A stretch of 64,000 bases of DNA from Agrobacterium larrymoorei (GCF_030819275.1 NZ_JAUTBL010000001.1:310001-374000), one strand, 5' to 3'. Shown: positions 45,116 through 56,554, counted from the stretch's first letter. Notes: generated by a model from the letters alone, not told the origin. Program-made: numbers and translations.

Positions 45116-47002
45116 TCAGATGGAGGTTGAGCGCGCCTTGGTGGTGGTGGCAAATGCCTTCATCACATAGCTGTCGCGATCGTAAACGTCGTCGAAATAC
45201 TGCACCTTGCCGTCCTTGTCCGGCCAAGCGGTGAAGTAGGAGACATAGACCGGAATTTTCACCGGAACAGACACCGCGCGGTTTTCGCCGGATGCAATCT
45301 GCTTATTGACGTTATCGATCGTCGTGCCGAGAACGGCTGCCGCCATGCGACGCGGATCGACAAGACGGATACAGCCATGGCTCAGAGCGCGCATATCGCG
45401 GTTGAAGAAGCTCTTCGATGGCGTGTCATGCATGTAGATCGCATGGCTGTTCGGGAAGAGGATCTTCAGATCGCCCAGCGCATTGTCGCTGCTTGGCGGC
45501 TGGCGAACCGAGATCGCGTTGGTCGAACCATACCAGTTGACACTGGACGACGAGACGGTACGTCCATTGACCGAAACCTCATAGCCAAGGCGATCGAGAT
45601 AGGATGGATCGTTGCGCAGCTTCGGCAGCATTTCGTTGACGATGATGGACTGCGGAACGCCCCAGTACGGGTTGAACTCGACAGTCTCGATTTCGTCCTG
45701 GAAGAAATAGGTCTGGTTGGTCTTCGAACCGATGACCACCTTCATGCCAAACTGCTCTTTGCCCTGATCATGGTAATACGCCATGAAAGCAGGCTGATTG
45801 ATGAAGACGTAACGGTCGCCGAGATCTGCCGGCAGCCAGCGAACCTGCTCCATGGCAACTTCAAGCTTGGCGATCTTCGCCTCGTTGCTGTCGCCCGTCA
45901 TCGCACGAACCGTAGCGCGACCGATCACGCCATCAGCCTTCAGGCCGTTTTCGCTCTGAAACGCCTTGACCAGATCAACGAGCTCCGGCGTGTACTGCGT
46001 CGTCTGCTGATAGGCGGTCAGCGCAGATGCATGCTGCGACTTCAGCGTTTCGGACGAACGATGCTCGATCGCTTTCACCACATTGGCGAGTTCAGCATTA
46101 TCCTCGCCAGGCTTCAGCACCAGATCGGAGCGGACGGCGATCTTGCTTTCGCCAGACTTGTCCTCGTCGCGAAGCTTGACCAGTTCCGCTTTCAGCGCCC
46201 GATATTCCGGGCCGGAAGGCTCACGGGACTTCAGATAGGCGGTCACGTCGGGGCTTAGCGCTGCAAGCTTCAAAACCGGGGCGAGATTAACCGTCTTGCG
46301 CTTGAAGTCATGATAGCCAGAGAGTTTGTTCGGATCGACACGACCACGGGTCGTATCCTGTACATAGCCCAGAACCTTCGCAGACAAAGCAAGCTCGAAC
46401 TGCATCATCGCGCGGTTGACTGGCTTGACCTCGTTTTCCGTGACGCTGACCGTCTGGACTTCTGCCTGCGGCTCATCGGCAATGCTTGCGGTCACGTCCA
46501 ATGAGGGCGCCGAAATGCTGTAATCCGCCGGATCCAGCCCGCTGTCGCCCACCGTTTCAAAGAAAGCGAGGACGGCGGAAGCGCGTTCGTTGATATCGCC
46601 GTTGGAAACCCAGATCGGTTTTGCGCCACTGGCGTAGTAAGCCTCGAGCGCCTTGGCGATTTCGGGCGTTGCGGAGATCTTAACGCCAGCGTAGTCCGCA
46701 CCGAACTTCGACGTATCGACTGCGCGCGTGCCATCCGCCTTGTAGGTATAGTAGCGGGGACCGGAAATGCGCGGCGTCGGCTCTGGATCTATATCGCGGC
46801 CAGCAGGCGCGCTTTGCTGGACGACGCCCGGAAGGGCACGATCCTGTCTTTCGCGCTCGATTTTACCGGGACCGCCACGAAGTAGATCCATAAGGGTGAT
46901 GGCGCTGGCTGGTGCGGGAATGCCCGCAGAGACGGAAACACCGAGAGCCAGTATAAACGCCGCCGATTTTTTTCCTGAAGTGATCTGCAATTTAGTCCTC
47001 AT
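45116..47002 (-). CDS. L,D-transpeptidase (YcbB-type)
   Basis: 628 residues from the ATG at 47002 (47044 is an alternative). Signal peptide ending in PAPASA, an N-terminal domain, a peptidoglycan-binding segment ([19 protein letters not shown]) and a C-terminal YkuD domain with the active-site motif SHGCIRL (Cys near residue 543). YcbB-type enzymes make 3-3 crosslinks in peptidoglycan, which dominate in Agrobacterium walls. Upstream of it is a 420-base divergent region. Confidence 0.92.
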   Translation of the reverse strand: MRTKLQITSGKKSAAFILALGVSVSAGIPAPASAITLMDLLRGGPGKIERERQDRALPGVVQQSAPAGRDIDPEPTPRISGPRYYTYKADGTRAVDTSKFGADYAGVKISATPEIAKALEAYYASGAKPIWVSNGDINERASAVLAFFETVGDSGLDPADYSISAPSLDVTASIADEPQAEVQTVSVTENEVKPVNRAMMQFELALSAKVLGYVQDTTRGRVDPNKLSGYHDFKRKTVNLAPVLKLAALSPDVTAYLKSREPSGPEYRALKAELVKLRDEDKSGESKIAVRSDLVLKPGEDNAELANVVKAIEHRSSETLKSQHASALTAYQQTTQYTPELVDLVKAFQSENGLKADGVIGRATVRAMTGDSNEAKIAKLEVAMEQVRWLPADLGDRYVFINQPAFMAYYHDQGKEQFGMKVVIGSKTNQTYFFQDEIETVEFNPYWGVPQSIIVNEMLPKLRNDPSYLDRLGYEVSVNGRTVSSSSVNWYGSTNAISVRQPPSSDNALGDLKILFPNSHAIYMHDTPSKSFFNRDMRALSHGCIRLVDPRRMAAAVLGTTIDNVNKQIASGENRAVSVPVKIPVYVSYFTAWPDKDGKVQYFDDVYDRDSYVMKAFATTTKARSTSI

Positions 47003-47424
47003 TGCGTCCAGCGCCGTGATCCATCGAAGCGCGCGTAAAAACATTGTTTGTCTAGCCGATTGGCCTTCGCTTGAAAAGAAAACGCGCAAAGTCCGATCTC
47101 GTGCCAGAATCGTCCTGCCCTTTGGCAAAAAAAAGTCCGGCAATCTCCTTAATTTTTGGCAGGAATAGTTAAATTTCTCTTTAATTTCGAAGCATTGCGG
47201 CAAGATGTTTTTTTACCAGTCAGGCATGCCGCGCCATGGAATTGTCGGTTTTTCGGACGTTACCCAAAAGTCACGCCAATTGACTTTCGAATGTGCGGCA
47301 AAATCTGAGGTCCCGCGGCGAGTGAGGCTTTCCAGAGTTGCGGGATAGCTCTATATGTCGGCCCGCGCGCAAGACGAGCTCAAACCGCCGCCTTGCCAAC
47401 GAACACAATGGAGAGGCACGCACG
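47003..47424. other. 422-bp divergent promoter region
   Basis: Between the leftward transpeptidase and rightward fumC. AT-rich around 47,130-47,215 with several A and T runs; no gene, repeat or regulator box that I recognise. Confidence 0.6.
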
Positions 47425-48816
47425 ATGACAGCCACACGCACGGAAACCGATACTTTTGGCCCGATCGAAGTCGCCAGCGATCGCTACTGGGGCGCGCAGG
47501 CCCAGCGCTCGCTCGGCAATTTCAAGATCGGCTGGGAAAAGCAGCCCACCTCCGTTATTCGTGCTCTCGGCATCGTCAAGCAGGCAGCTGCACGCGCCAA
47601 TATGGCGCTGGGGGGTCTCGACGCGCAGCTCGCCGAGACGATCATCAAGGCAGCTCAGGAAGTCATTGACGGCAAGCTCAACGAGCATTTTCCCCTCGTG
47701 GTCTGGCAGACCGGTTCGGGCACCCAGTCCAACATGAATGCCAATGAAGTGATCTCCAACCGGGCCATCGAAATGCTCGGCGGCGTGATGGGCTCAAAGA
47801 AGCCCGTTCACCCGAACGATCACGTCAACATGAGCCAGTCGTCCAACGACACCTATCCGACGGCCATGCATATCGCTTGCGCCGAGCAGATCGTTCACCA
47901 CCTGCTGCCAAGCCTGAAACACCTTCATGCCGCGCTCGACAAGAAGGCGAAGGACTTCGCCCACATCATCAAGATCGGCCGCACCCATACACAGGATGCA
48001 ACGCCTCTGACGCTCGGCCAGGAATTTTCCGGCTACGCCGCTCAGGTCGCTTCGTCGATCAAGCGCATTGAACTGACGCTCCCCGGCCTCTGCGAACTGG
48101 CACAGGGCGGCACCGCCGTCGGTACCGGCCTCAACGCTCCGGTCGGCTTTGCCGAAAAGGTTGCCGAAGAGATTGCCACCATCACAGGCCTGCCGTTCGT
48201 GACCGCGCCGAACAAGTTCGAAGCACTGGCAGCGCATGACTCGATGGTCTTCGCCCACGGCGCGATCAACGCGGCGGCTGCAGCACTTTTCAAGATCGCC
48301 AACGACATCCGCTTCCTCGGTTCTGGGCCACGCGCCGGTCTTGGCGAACTATCGCTGCCGGAAAACGAGCCCGGTTCCTCGATCATGCCAGGCAAGGTCA
48401 ACCCGACCCAGTCCGAAGCACTCACCCAGGTCTGCGCCCACATCTTCGGCAACCAGGCCGCCATCACGTTTGCGGGATCGCAGGGCCACTTCGAGCTCAA
48501 CGTCTATAATCCGATGATGGCCTATAACTTCCTGCAGTCCGTTCAGCTCTTGGGCGATGCAGCCGTGTCTTTCACCGACAATTGCGTGGTGGGTATCGAA
48601 GCGCGCGAAGACAACATCCGCAAGGGTGTGGAGAACTCGCTGATGCTGGTAACCGCGCTCAACACCAAGCTTGGCTATGATGCCTGCGCCAAGATTGCCA
48701 AGACCGCGCACAAGAACGGGACGACGCTGCGCGAAGAGGCTGTCGGCGGCGGATATCTGACGAATGAGGAGTTCGACCAATACGTCCGCCCGGAAAACAT
48801 GATCGGGCCTAAATAA
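47425..48816 (+). CDS. fumC: Class II fumarase
   Basis: 463 residues from the ATG at 47425. The superfamily signature [11 protein letters not shown] and the [13 protein letters not shown] substrate block are present. Interconverts fumarate and malate without an Fe-S cluster. Confidence 0.97.
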   Translation: MTATRTETDTFGPIEVASDRYWGAQAQRSLGNFKIGWEKQPTSVIRALGIVKQAAARANMALGGLDAQLAETIIKAAQEVIDGKLNEHFPLVVWQTGSGTQSNMNANEVISNRAIEMLGGVMGSKKPVHPNDHVNMSQSSNDTYPTAMHIACAEQIVHHLLPSLKHLHAALDKKAKDFAHIIKIGRTHTQDATPLTLGQEFSGYAAQVASSIKRIELTLPGLCELAQGGTAVGTGLNAPVGFAEKVAEEIATITGLPFVTAPNKFEALAAHDSMVFAHGAINAAAAALFKIANDIRFLGSGPRAGLGELSLPENEPGSSIMPGKVNPTQSEALTQVCAHIFGNQAAITFAGSQGHFELNVYNPMMAYNFLQSVQLLGDAAVSFTDNCVVGIEAREDNIRKGVENSLMLVTALNTKLGYDACAKIAKTAHKNGTTLREEAVGGGYLTNEEFDQYVRPENMIGPK

Positions 48817-48823
48817 TGACAAT

Positions 48824-48857
48824 GGTCAGACAACGGGTCCGCTTCCGTTGTCTGACC
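48824..48857 (+). terminator. Terminator after fumC
   Basis: GGTCAGACAACGG (48824-48836) pairs perfectly with 48845-48857. T-run is weak. Confidence 0.7.
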
Positions 48858-49074
48858 ACCTCATCTATTTCTGATCGGTCTTAAATACTGTTTACATTTA
48901 CTAATTTTCGTAGATAAAACTTTGTGAGCCTTAAACTAGATTCCCTGCTCTCGCGTGAGTCTCGGAGACGGCTAAGCCAACCGACTTTTCCATGCAGCAT
49001 CGACAATCAGTTGGGGAACTATTGTTGACGAAGCATCGGCCAGAATAAAATATTGGACGATCTGGGGACGCATC

Positions 49075-50145
49075 ATGAGTACGGGACCAACACAAATTAT
49101 GCCCGGCGCCGACGTGGCAAACCAGATCATGCATGCCATGCGCACCATGGGTATCTCGCCCATTCCCCGCAATTACAATCTATTCTACGAAGCCTTTATC
49201 GGATCCAACCCTGCTCTGTCGAAGGAGCTTCTTCAACTTGGCAGCAGGGCGACCCAGGAAGAGCTTGACGAACTCGGTACCCGCTACTTCAACCACAGCC
49301 ACAGCAAGATCATCGAGACGGTTCACGAGAAGCTGCATCTCGAGTTGGAAGCTCTCCTGACTGTGCTGAAGCACGAACAGTCTAGCCTTGAGAAATACAA
49401 TCGGCTGCTGGATGAAACACGCGAACGCATCACTGCCAAAAGCGCGACGAGCACCTCGCTGGTGGGCGTGGCCATCGCGATCCTGTCCGAGGCCACCGGA
49501 AACAAGATCGCTCAAGGAGAGAGCAGTTCCAAGGATCTGGACCGGCATGCCGAAGAAATGCAGCAAGTTCGTCTTGAGCTGGATGAATATAAACGCATCG
49601 CCAACACCGATTCACTAACGCGTCTTGCCAACCGCCGAGCCTTCGATGAAAAGCTCGCCGCGACCTACGACACGAGCTTCGGACTTCACCTCTCATCCTT
49701 GATCCTGCTGGACATCGATAACTTCAAGCGCGTCAACGATACCTACGGACACCCGGTTGGCGACAAGATTCTCGCGAGCGTGGCGTCGGTCATCCGCAAG
49801 TCGGTCCGCAAAGATATCTTCGTCGCCAGAAACGGCGGCGAGGAATTCGCTATCATCGTCGACAATATGAATGCCGAGGAAGTGAGGGACATGTGCGAGC
49901 GCATTCGTCTCTCGCTCGAGAAGACCCCGTTCAAAAACTCGAAGACCGGCGTGGATTACGGCCAGATTACCGTTTCGATCGGATACGCCATGGCCTCACA
50001 GGCGCAAAGCCCCGTCGATCTTTACGCACACTCGGACGTCGCGCTCTACAACGCGAAAACATCCGGCCGCAACCGCACGGTCATCTTCGAAGAGGGCATG
50101 CAGAAAAATTACTCCGGCAAAAGCTGGCTGATCTACCGCACATAA
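49075..50145 (+). CDS. GGDEF diguanylate cyclase
   Basis: 356 residues. N-terminal 170 residues form an unrecognised helical, partly coiled-coil region; the C-terminal domain has RLANRRAF and the active-site motif GGEEF in ARNGGEEFAIIV, so it should make cyclic-di-GMP. The I-site RxxD upstream of the motif is not evident. Cytoplasmic; no membrane segment. Confidence 0.92.
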   Translation: MSTGPTQIMPGADVANQIMHAMRTMGISPIPRNYNLFYEAFIGSNPALSKELLQLGSRATQEELDELGTRYFNHSHSKIIETVHEKLHLELEALLTVLKHEQSSLEKYNRLLDETRERITAKSATSTSLVGVAIAILSEATGNKIAQGESSSKDLDRHAEEMQQVRLELDEYKRIANTDSLTRLANRRAFDEKLAATYDTSFGLHLSSLILLDIDNFKRVNDTYGHPVGDKILASVASVIRKSVRKDIFVARNGGEEFAIIVDNMNAEEVRDMCERIRLSLEKTPFKNSKTGVDYGQITVSIGYAMASQAQSPVDLYAHSDVALYNAKTSGRNRTVIFEEGMQKNYSGKSWLIYRT

Positions 50146-50192
50146 GAGCCAAGTTTCACAGGGCACCGATTAGCCCGCGAAGGCATGCGCCG

Positions 50193-50801
50193 TCACCACA
50201 TCGTTTTCGCTGCGCGCTCAGGCCATTCCTTATCGTAAGTCTCCTTGTCGAAATCCGCTTTTGCGGCTTTCAGCAATGCGCCGGGCGTGGGAAGCGACGC
50301 GGGATCGATGAAGTGTTCAGGGTTCCACAGCTCAGAACGGATCAGCGCGCGAGCACATTGGAAGTAGACCTCCTCGATGGTCACAACGGTTACGGTGCGC
50401 GGGTTCTTTCCGTCCATTACGAAACTTTCCAACAGCGCCGGCTCCGCTGATACCACCGCCTTGCCATTGATACGCATCGTTGTTGTCGAACCGGGGACCA
50501 GGAACATCAGGGCTACACGCGGGTCGCGCACGATGTTCATGAGGGAATCGACACGGTTGTTGCCGCGCCAGTCCGGCAGCAGCACGGTTTTCTCATCCTG
50601 AACCCGCACGACACCGCCCTTGTCGCCGCGCGGCGAGCAGTCCATTCCTTCGGGACCGACGGTCGCCAGCGCAAGGAAGGGAGCCGCTTCGATCATCTTG
50701 CGGTATTCGGGTGTTAGAGATGAGGTGACCTTGACCAGAGATGCTTCAGAGCAACCGTCGTAGATTGCCTTCAACTCCTCCACGGAACGAATAATACCCA
50801 T
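50193..50801 (-). CDS. PNPOx-fold FMN/flavin-binding protein
   Basis: 202 residues from the ATG at 50801. Split-barrel domain of the pyridoxamine phosphate oxidase superfamily (SPRGDKGGVVRVQD, LLPDWRGNNRVDSLMNIV). These MSMEG_1061-like members usually bind FMN or F420 and reduce varied substrates; true vitamin B6 activity is unlikely. Confidence 0.85.
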   Translation of the reverse strand: MGIIRSVEELKAIYDGCSEASLVKVTSSLTPEYRKMIEAAPFLALATVGPEGMDCSPRGDKGGVVRVQDEKTVLLPDWRGNNRVDSLMNIVRDPRVALMFLVPGSTTTMRINGKAVVSAEPALLESFVMDGKNPRTVTVVTIEEVYFQCARALIRSELWNPEHFIDPASLPTPGALLKAAKADFDKETYDKEWPERAAKTMW

Positions 50802-50841
50802 CTCCCACACTCCCACTTCCAGTCTTCGTTACCAAGAAACG

Positions 50842-52659
50842 TCAGCCGCTTGCCTCTGCTTCTTCACGTGCTTCGCGTTCCGCCCGCTCACGAGCCGTCC
50901 TGGCGGCAACGAGATCGGCGGGAGATGCATTGCCACGCATGAGTGATCGGCCTGCATAGATACCGCCGACAATTTCCATCGCAAAGCGTTCAGCGTCAAC
51001 ATCACGGAACTCTTCGACCAGACGCTCGGCGGTTTCGTGTGCCTCACCCACGGATGTCAAAACCTTGCCAGTGAAATCGAGCGCGGATTCGTAGGTTTCG
51101 CGAATCTGATAATCAACACCGGCCTTCACCAGATCGATGGCATGTCCGCGGTCAAAGGCGCGCGCCAGAACCGGCACCAGAGGAAACTCGTGCTTGACGA
51201 TCTCGGCAATGCGAACCGCTGCCTCCTTGTCGTCCACGCATATGAGAATTGCGCGGGCAGTGCCCGCTCCTGCGGCATGCAGGATTTCCGATCGTGCCCC
51301 ATCGCCGTAATAGACCTTGAAGCCGAAATCGGCGGCATCGCGAACGAAGTCTGCGTTCTTGTCGATCAGCGAAAGGGTGTAGCCACGCGCCAGCAAAGGC
51401 TGGCTGACGATTTGGCCGAAGCGGCCGAAGCCGATGATAAGAATGCTGCCCTCGACATTTTCGGGAAGTTCAAGGCCATCCGTGTTGGGCTTTGCCGCCG
51501 GCATGATTCGATCATGCGCAATCACCATCAAAGGCGTCAGGATCATCGAGATGATGATCATCGCCGTCAGCACCGCATTGGTTTCTGCATCGAGAATACC
51601 GGCAGCGGATGCAGCGGAATAGAGCACGAAGGCGAATTCGCCACCCTGTGCCATCAGCACGGCCCGTTCGATTGCCTCACGCTGACAGGTGCCGACGAGG
51701 CGCGCCACACTGTAGATCAACAATGCCTTGACGAACATGTAAGCGATGACGCCGACGACCACGATCTTCCAGTTCGCAGCAATCACCGAAAGATCGATCG
51801 CCATGCCGACGCCGAGGAAGAAGAGCCCGAGAAGAATGCCGCGGAACGGTTCGATATCGGCTTCCAGCTGATGACGAAAGGCCGACTCGGAAAGAAGCAC
51901 GCCCGCAAGAAAAGCGCCCATGGCCATAGACAGCCCGCTTACCTGCATCAGCAGTGCCGACCCAAGAACGACAAGCAGAGCCGCAGCCGTCATCACCTCA
52001 CGCGCACCGGAAGAGGCGAGCAATCGGAAGAAAGGATTGAGCAGATAGCGCCCGGCAAAGACGAGCGCGACGGTAGCAGCCAGGGCGATGCCGATCGAGG
52101 AAAGCCGCTCCGTCATCGTGACTTCTTCGCCGCCACTGCCGAGGAATGTGATCAGCACCAGAAGTGGCACGATTGCCAGATCCTCGAAGAGAAGGATGGC
52201 GATGATCCGCTGCCCTTTCAACGTCGAGAGGCTGTTGCGCTCCTGAAGCATCTGCATGACGATGGCGGTGGATGTCAGGACGAAGCCAGTCCCCGCCACG
52301 AAGGATGGAATGACAGCATAGCCGAAAGCCACGCCGATCATCGTCAGGCCGCCGATACAGACCATCACCTGGAGTGCGCCAAGGCCGAATATGTCCTTGC
52401 GCATGGACCACAGCCTTGAGGGCTGCATTTCGAGACCGATGATGAAGAGGAACATCACCACGCCAAGTTCGGCGATATGGATGATCGCCTGCGGATCGGA
52501 AAATGCGCCGAAGCCGAACGGCCCTATGACAAGACCGGCCGCGAGATATCCAAGAACCGAGCCGAGACCGATGCGTTTGAAAATGGGTGCGGCCACCACA
52601 CCGGCGGCCAAAAGGACGACCACCTGGGCCAGATCATTCGCATTTCCCTCGACGGCCAA
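50842..52659 (-). CDS. Kef-type cation:proton antiporter (CPA2)
   Basis: 605 residues. Twelve or so membrane segments with a CPA2 pattern (GYLAAGLVIGPFGFGAFSD), followed by a cytosolic TrkA-N/RCK nucleotide-binding domain (IIGFGRFGQIV) and a charged tail. Exchanges K+ or Na+ for protons; Kef proteins are gated by glutathione adducts. Confidence 0.92.
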   Translation of the reverse strand: MAVEGNANDLAQVVVLLAAGVVAAPIFKRIGLGSVLGYLAAGLVIGPFGFGAFSDPQAIIHIAELGVVMFLFIIGLEMQPSRLWSMRKDIFGLGALQVMVCIGGLTMIGVAFGYAVIPSFVAGTGFVLTSTAIVMQMLQERNSLSTLKGQRIIAILLFEDLAIVPLLVLITFLGSGGEEVTMTERLSSIGIALAATVALVFAGRYLLNPFFRLLASSGAREVMTAAALLVVLGSALLMQVSGLSMAMGAFLAGVLLSESAFRHQLEADIEPFRGILLGLFFLGVGMAIDLSVIAANWKIVVVGVIAYMFVKALLIYSVARLVGTCQREAIERAVLMAQGGEFAFVLYSAASAAGILDAETNAVLTAMIIISMILTPLMVIAHDRIMPAAKPNTDGLELPENVEGSILIIGFGRFGQIVSQPLLARGYTLSLIDKNADFVRDAADFGFKVYYGDGARSEILHAAGAGTARAILICVDDKEAAVRIAEIVKHEFPLVPVLARAFDRGHAIDLVKAGVDYQIRETYESALDFTGKVLTSVGEAHETAERLVEEFRDVDAERFAMEIVGGIYAGRSLMRGNASPADLVAARTARERAEREAREEAEASG

Positions 52660-52694
52660 GTGTCACCTCTCTGTTCAAATCATATGCAACTTCC

Positions 52695-53075
52695 CTAACG
52701 GAACCGCGGCTCTCTGCTCAAGCCTTTTTCCGCAAGTTCCTGTTCGTAAGCCTGGAACAGTGCGTCTCCCTTTTCACCCAATTCCTGAAGATACCGCCAG
52801 GTGAAGATGCCGCTATCATGCCCGTCATCAAAAGCGATGCGCACCGCGTAGTTGCCCGTCGCCACCACGTTGCGGATGGCCACATCGCGCTTGCCCGGCA
52901 CCGTGATCTTCTGCCCGGGACCGTGTCCCTGGACCTCCGCGGACGGCGATAAGACACGCAGCATTTCGGCAGGAAGCGCATGAGAGACACCATTATCGAA
53001 CACCACCGTCAACTGCCGACGGTCCTTCGAAACCCGCAATTCGGTGGGCCAGGCCTGATTGTCACTGCTGCTCAT
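52695..53075 (-). CDS. DUF971 protein
   Basis: 126 residues. DUF971 fold (GBBH-like N-terminal domain): WPTELRVSKD, FDNGVSHALPAEMLR, then FDDGHDSGIFTWRYL. Often encoded near molybdenum-cofactor or Fe-S genes; moaA lies 2.3 kb downstream. Role unproven. Confidence 0.88.
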   Translation of the reverse strand: MSSSDNQAWPTELRVSKDRRQLTVVFDNGVSHALPAEMLRVLSPSAEVQGHGPGQKITVPGKRDVAIRNVVATGNYAVRIAFDDGHDSGIFTWRYLQELGEKGDALFQAYEQELAEKGLSREPRFR

Positions 53076-53314
53076 GATTTCTGATCGTTCTACCGAGGTG
53101 TGAAGAGTTCGCTGTCGGCGGGTAAGTCCCTCGACAATCCGTCATAGCAGTCCCTGGCGACAATGGCTATTGTGCGAAGTCAAAGGTTTAATGCGCAAGT
53201 CAACGCATATTGCTAACAGCGCAAAAGTCAGAGAGGATCGCGGAACCTGCGGCCCTTCAGCACGCACAGTATTCCTCAACGGTCATAGCCCGGTGGGGTG
53301 TGGTAGAAACTGAA

Positions 53315-53995
53315 ATGGAACTTCTACTGTTACACGCGCTCCCTTTGGACGGGACAATGTGGGCCAAGCAAATGGACCTGCTGCCCGGAGCAACCCATGC
53401 CCCGACCCTCTACGACTTCGGAGACAATATCGAATCCTGGGCAGAAAAAGCATTGTCACTGACGACCGCCAAGCGCCTCGTCGTAGTCGGTTGCTCCGTG
53501 GGCGGATCTTGTGCACTTGAGGTAGCCGCTCTTGCGCCAGACCGGGTCAGCGCACTTGTCCTCATCGGTTCTAAGGCTTGGCGACGACGAGATCTTGTCT
53601 ACCACTCCTCTGCTCTCCAAATACTGGAGGAGGAAGGTCTTGAACTTGCGTGGTGGAAATCTTGGAGCCCACTTCTTTCCAAAAAGGCTTCGCCCGAAGC
53701 GATCGAGGCGACCAAAGAGATCGCCCTGCGTCAGTCCCCAGAAAAAGTAGCGCGAGGTGTGAGAGTCTTTCATACACGTCCAAGCCGCGAGGATGTTCTC
53801 ACAAGTTTTTCCGGTCCGGTCGCTATCGTCACGGGATCCGGGGATATCGCTCCTGGGGTCGAGATCAGCAGAAAGCAGGCAGACATGGCGAGAAGGGGTC
53901 GCTCGCACGTTATTCCCGATTGCGGTCACTATGTTCCGATAGAGAAGCCGGAGGTGCTTAACTGCATTATCCGCCGCGTCCTTGAGACCGCTTGA
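53315..53995 (+). CDS. Alpha/beta hydrolase
   Basis: 226 residues from the ATG at 53315; upstream frame lacks family sequence. Nucleophile elbow GCSVGGS, acidic residue in TGSGDIAP, final histidine in PDCGHYVPIEKP. A small esterase-like enzyme; substrate unknown. Same direction as the following nitrilase-like gene, 177 bases apart. Confidence 0.8.
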   Translation: MELLLLHALPLDGTMWAKQMDLLPGATHAPTLYDFGDNIESWAEKALSLTTAKRLVVVGCSVGGSCALEVAALAPDRVSALVLIGSKAWRRRDLVYHSSALQILEEEGLELAWWKSWSPLLSKKASPEAIEATKEIALRQSPEKVARGVRVFHTRPSREDVLTSFSGPVAIVTGSGDIAPGVEISRKQADMARRGRSHVIPDCGHYVPIEKPEVLNCIIRRVLETA

Positions 53996-54172
53996 CGAAT
54001 CGATAGCTGCTGGACATCTTGGTTTTGGCGTGGCCTGCGCCCAACCTCTCAGACCTTCCCCAGCATGGTCTTCAAACGAGGCAAAGGGACTCCTGTCTCA
54101 GGCCGCTTGTCTTGGTCCGATCGTGCCGGATGGTTGCTGGGGAACGACGTCCGGGACGTGAGAGGCTATATC

Positions 54173-55162
54173 ATGACCCAGAACGGAAATTTCAAACGCC
54201 GCGTGCGTACTCGTGCAGCCAAAACCGGCGAATCCTACACTGCTGCTCTTCACCACATCCGCCAGCAGCCAGACAGTCCCGCATTCCGGTCGCTGCGGAT
54301 GGCTGTTGCGCAAACGTCTCTTTTCGACGATCCCCGCGATGTATCGGCATTCCGCGCTAGTGGAGCGGAGATGCGCCGCCTCATGCATGATGCCCATCAA
54401 GCAAGATGCCGCCTGCTCCATTTTCCGGAGGGAACAACCTGCTGGCCCGGCAAGCGCATCATGTCCGAAACGGGACCGCGCTCTATCGGCCCTTCCGATT
54501 GGACACGCTTCCAATGGGGTGTATTGCGCGAGGAGTTGGAGGAAACCAGGAGACTGGCCGGCGCGCTCAAGCTATGGACAGTGTTTGGGTCCGTTCATCC
54601 GCTAACTTCGCCGCATCGACCACACAACAGTCTGTATGTCGTTTCAGATCGTGGAGAGTTGGTGACGCGCTATGATGAGCGCCTTCTCTCGAACACCAAA
54701 ATCTCTTTTATGTATTCGCCCGGCAAAAAGCCCGTTACGTTCGAGGTGGATGGCGTACGCATCGGGTGCGCCTTGGGCATGGAGGTCCATTACCCGGAAA
54801 TCTTCGTCGAATATGAGACCCTTGGGGTCGATTGCGTCTTGTTCTCCACTGCCGGAGGAACACCGTCCGGAGCTCCTGCCTTTGCGGCGGAGGCGCTCGG
54901 GCATGCTGCGAGCAACAGCTACTGGATCAGCTTCTCCACCCTTGCACCCCAAAGCCCTGGCGCACCGTCTGGTATTGCCTCGCCGGACGGGCAATGGGCC
55001 GCTCAATGCCGCATGGATGGTCAACCCGCCATTGCGGTTGCCGAAATCCAGACGAACCCCGAAGGTCTTGCGCGGTCATGGCGGAGAAAAGTCCGCAGTG
55101 GTCTTTACGCGCCTCATCACATTGAAGACGATTTAAGAAGCGATGATCGAAGCTTGTTTTGA
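54173..55162 (+). CDS. Nitrilase-fold protein, catalytic residues altered
   Basis: 329 residues. The nitrilase fold is plain (MAVAQTSLF, FPEGTT with the base-type Glu86, HNSLYVV, VDGVRIGCALGMEVHYPE), but the catalytic Cys of the ICYDxxFPE block is Gly202 here, and the Lys of the YxKxxL block is Glu or Arg (YDERLL). A cysteine three residues earlier (Cys199) could not occupy the same place without rearrangement. An N-terminal motif (RVRTRAAKTGESYTAALHHI) is one I have met in other bacterial proteins and resembles a small DNA-binding or toxin-antitoxin-like helix. Probably not a working amidase of normal type; role unknown. Start chosen at the ATG with AGAGG upstream. Confidence 0.75.
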   Translation: MTQNGNFKRRVRTRAAKTGESYTAALHHIRQQPDSPAFRSLRMAVAQTSLFDDPRDVSAFRASGAEMRRLMHDAHQARCRLLHFPEGTTCWPGKRIMSETGPRSIGPSDWTRFQWGVLREELEETRRLAGALKLWTVFGSVHPLTSPHRPHNSLYVVSDRGELVTRYDERLLSNTKISFMYSPGKKPVTFEVDGVRIGCALGMEVHYPEIFVEYETLGVDCVLFSTAGGTPSGAPAFAAEALGHAASNSYWISFSTLAPQSPGAPSGIASPDGQWAAQCRMDGQPAIAVAEIQTNPEGLARSWRRKVRSGLYAPHHIEDDLRSDDRSLF

Positions 55163-55356
55163 TTAATCAGGAATTCGGCGCCGGTCCTGTGGCCGGATGG
55201 TCAGAGAGGCGCTCTGCCCACTAACCGTCCCGCAGTTTGAACTTTTTCGGATTAACGCGGTGGGATGCGGTGGATTACGACGCGAGAAGAGTCACTCCAA
55301 GCGCAATTATGGAGTTTCGACTTGACGTTGGCCCATCGCATCCCCAGACTCTGAGC

Positions 55357-56406
55357 ATGAACAGCGTCACCGGTTTTCCCGTAACGGCAAGTCCGCTCTC
55401 TGAAGTCAGGGCTCCCATGATCGATCCCTTCGGTCGTGCGGTCACCTATCTGCGCGTTTCGGTCACGGATCGCTGCGATTTTCGCTGCACCTATTGCATG
55501 TCGGAGCACATGACCTTCCTGCCGAAGAGGGATTTGCTCACGCTCGAAGAACTGGACCGGCTCTGTTCCGCCTTCATCGCCAAGGGCGTGCGCAAGCTGC
55601 GCCTGACAGGCGGTGAACCCCTGGTGCGCAAGAACATCATGCATCTCGTCCGCAACCTCGGTCGCCATATTGAAGCGGGCACGCTGGATGAGTTGACGCT
55701 GACCACCAATGGCTCGCAGCTTGCCGCTCACGCCGCCGAACTTTATGATTGTGGCGTGCGCCGGATCAATGTGTCGCTCGATACGCTGGATGCGGAAAAA
55801 TTTCGTCAGATCACGCGCTGGGGCGACTCCTCCAAGGTGATGGCAGGCATCGACGCAGCGCTTGCGGCGGGCATCAAGATCAAGCTCAACGCTGTGGCGC
55901 TGAAAGACTTCAACGAGCACGAAATTCCCGAGCTCATGCGTTTCGCCCACGCGCGGGGAATGGATCTCACGGTCATCGAAACCATGCCGATGGGCGAGAT
56001 CGAGGAAGACCGCACAGATCGCTACGTGCCACTATCGGACCTTCGGGCCTCGCTCGAAGAGCGTTTCACGCTCACCGATATCCCCTTCAAAACCGGCGGA
56101 CCCGCACGCTACGTGGAAGTGAAGGAAACCGGCGGACGGCTGGGCTTTATCACGCCGATGACGCATAATTTCTGCGAGAGCTGCAATCGCGTTCGCATTA
56201 CCTGTACCGGAACGCTCTATATGTGTCTTGGCCAGGACGATGCGGCGGATCTGAGGATGCCCCTTCGCGCCTCGGAGAGCGACGCGCTTCTGTCTCAGGC
56301 CATCGACGACGCGATCCTGCGCAAGCCCAAGGGTCACGATTTCATTATCGATCGGGATCGCAAGCGGCCCGCCGTCGCGCGCCATATGAGCGTCACAGGC
56401 GGCTGA
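55357..56406 (+). CDS. moaA: GTP 3',8-cyclase MoaA
   Basis: 349 residues from the ATG at 55357. Radical SAM cluster motif C40xxxC44xxC47 ([10 protein letters not shown]), the C-terminal second [4Fe-4S] site starting at FCESCNR, and the essential C-terminal Gly-Gly. Makes the first intermediate of molybdenum cofactor from GTP with MoaC. Confidence 0.97.
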   Translation: MNSVTGFPVTASPLSEVRAPMIDPFGRAVTYLRVSVTDRCDFRCTYCMSEHMTFLPKRDLLTLEELDRLCSAFIAKGVRKLRLTGGEPLVRKNIMHLVRNLGRHIEAGTLDELTLTTNGSQLAAHAAELYDCGVRRINVSLDTLDAEKFRQITRWGDSSKVMAGIDAALAAGIKIKLNAVALKDFNEHEIPELMRFAHARGMDLTVIETMPMGEIEEDRTDRYVPLSDLRASLEERFTLTDIPFKTGGPARYVEVKETGGRLGFITPMTHNFCESCNRVRITCTGTLYMCLGQDDAADLRMPLRASESDALLSQAIDDAILRKPKGHDFIIDRDRKRPAVARHMSVTGG

Positions 56407-56554
56407 TTTTTCCGCCAGCTTATTATTTGATACCCTTACATTAAATGGATTGAATTCGACCGCTCACCATGTCACGACTTTGGGACAGGAGGAGTGAACG
56501 GAGTCGCTTCGCTGCGGAAGACCCGCACAGCGATGTCGTTCTTGGGATGGCATC

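Noticed and set aside
51037..52419. 460-codon plus-strand frame
   Set aside because: Antisense to the Kef-type antiporter, which has clear membrane and RCK motifs.
55163..55356. Molybdenum-cofactor riboswitch upstream of moaA
   Set aside because: No convincing multi-stem structure was seen in the 194 bases; Moco riboswitches I know are mainly in other groups.
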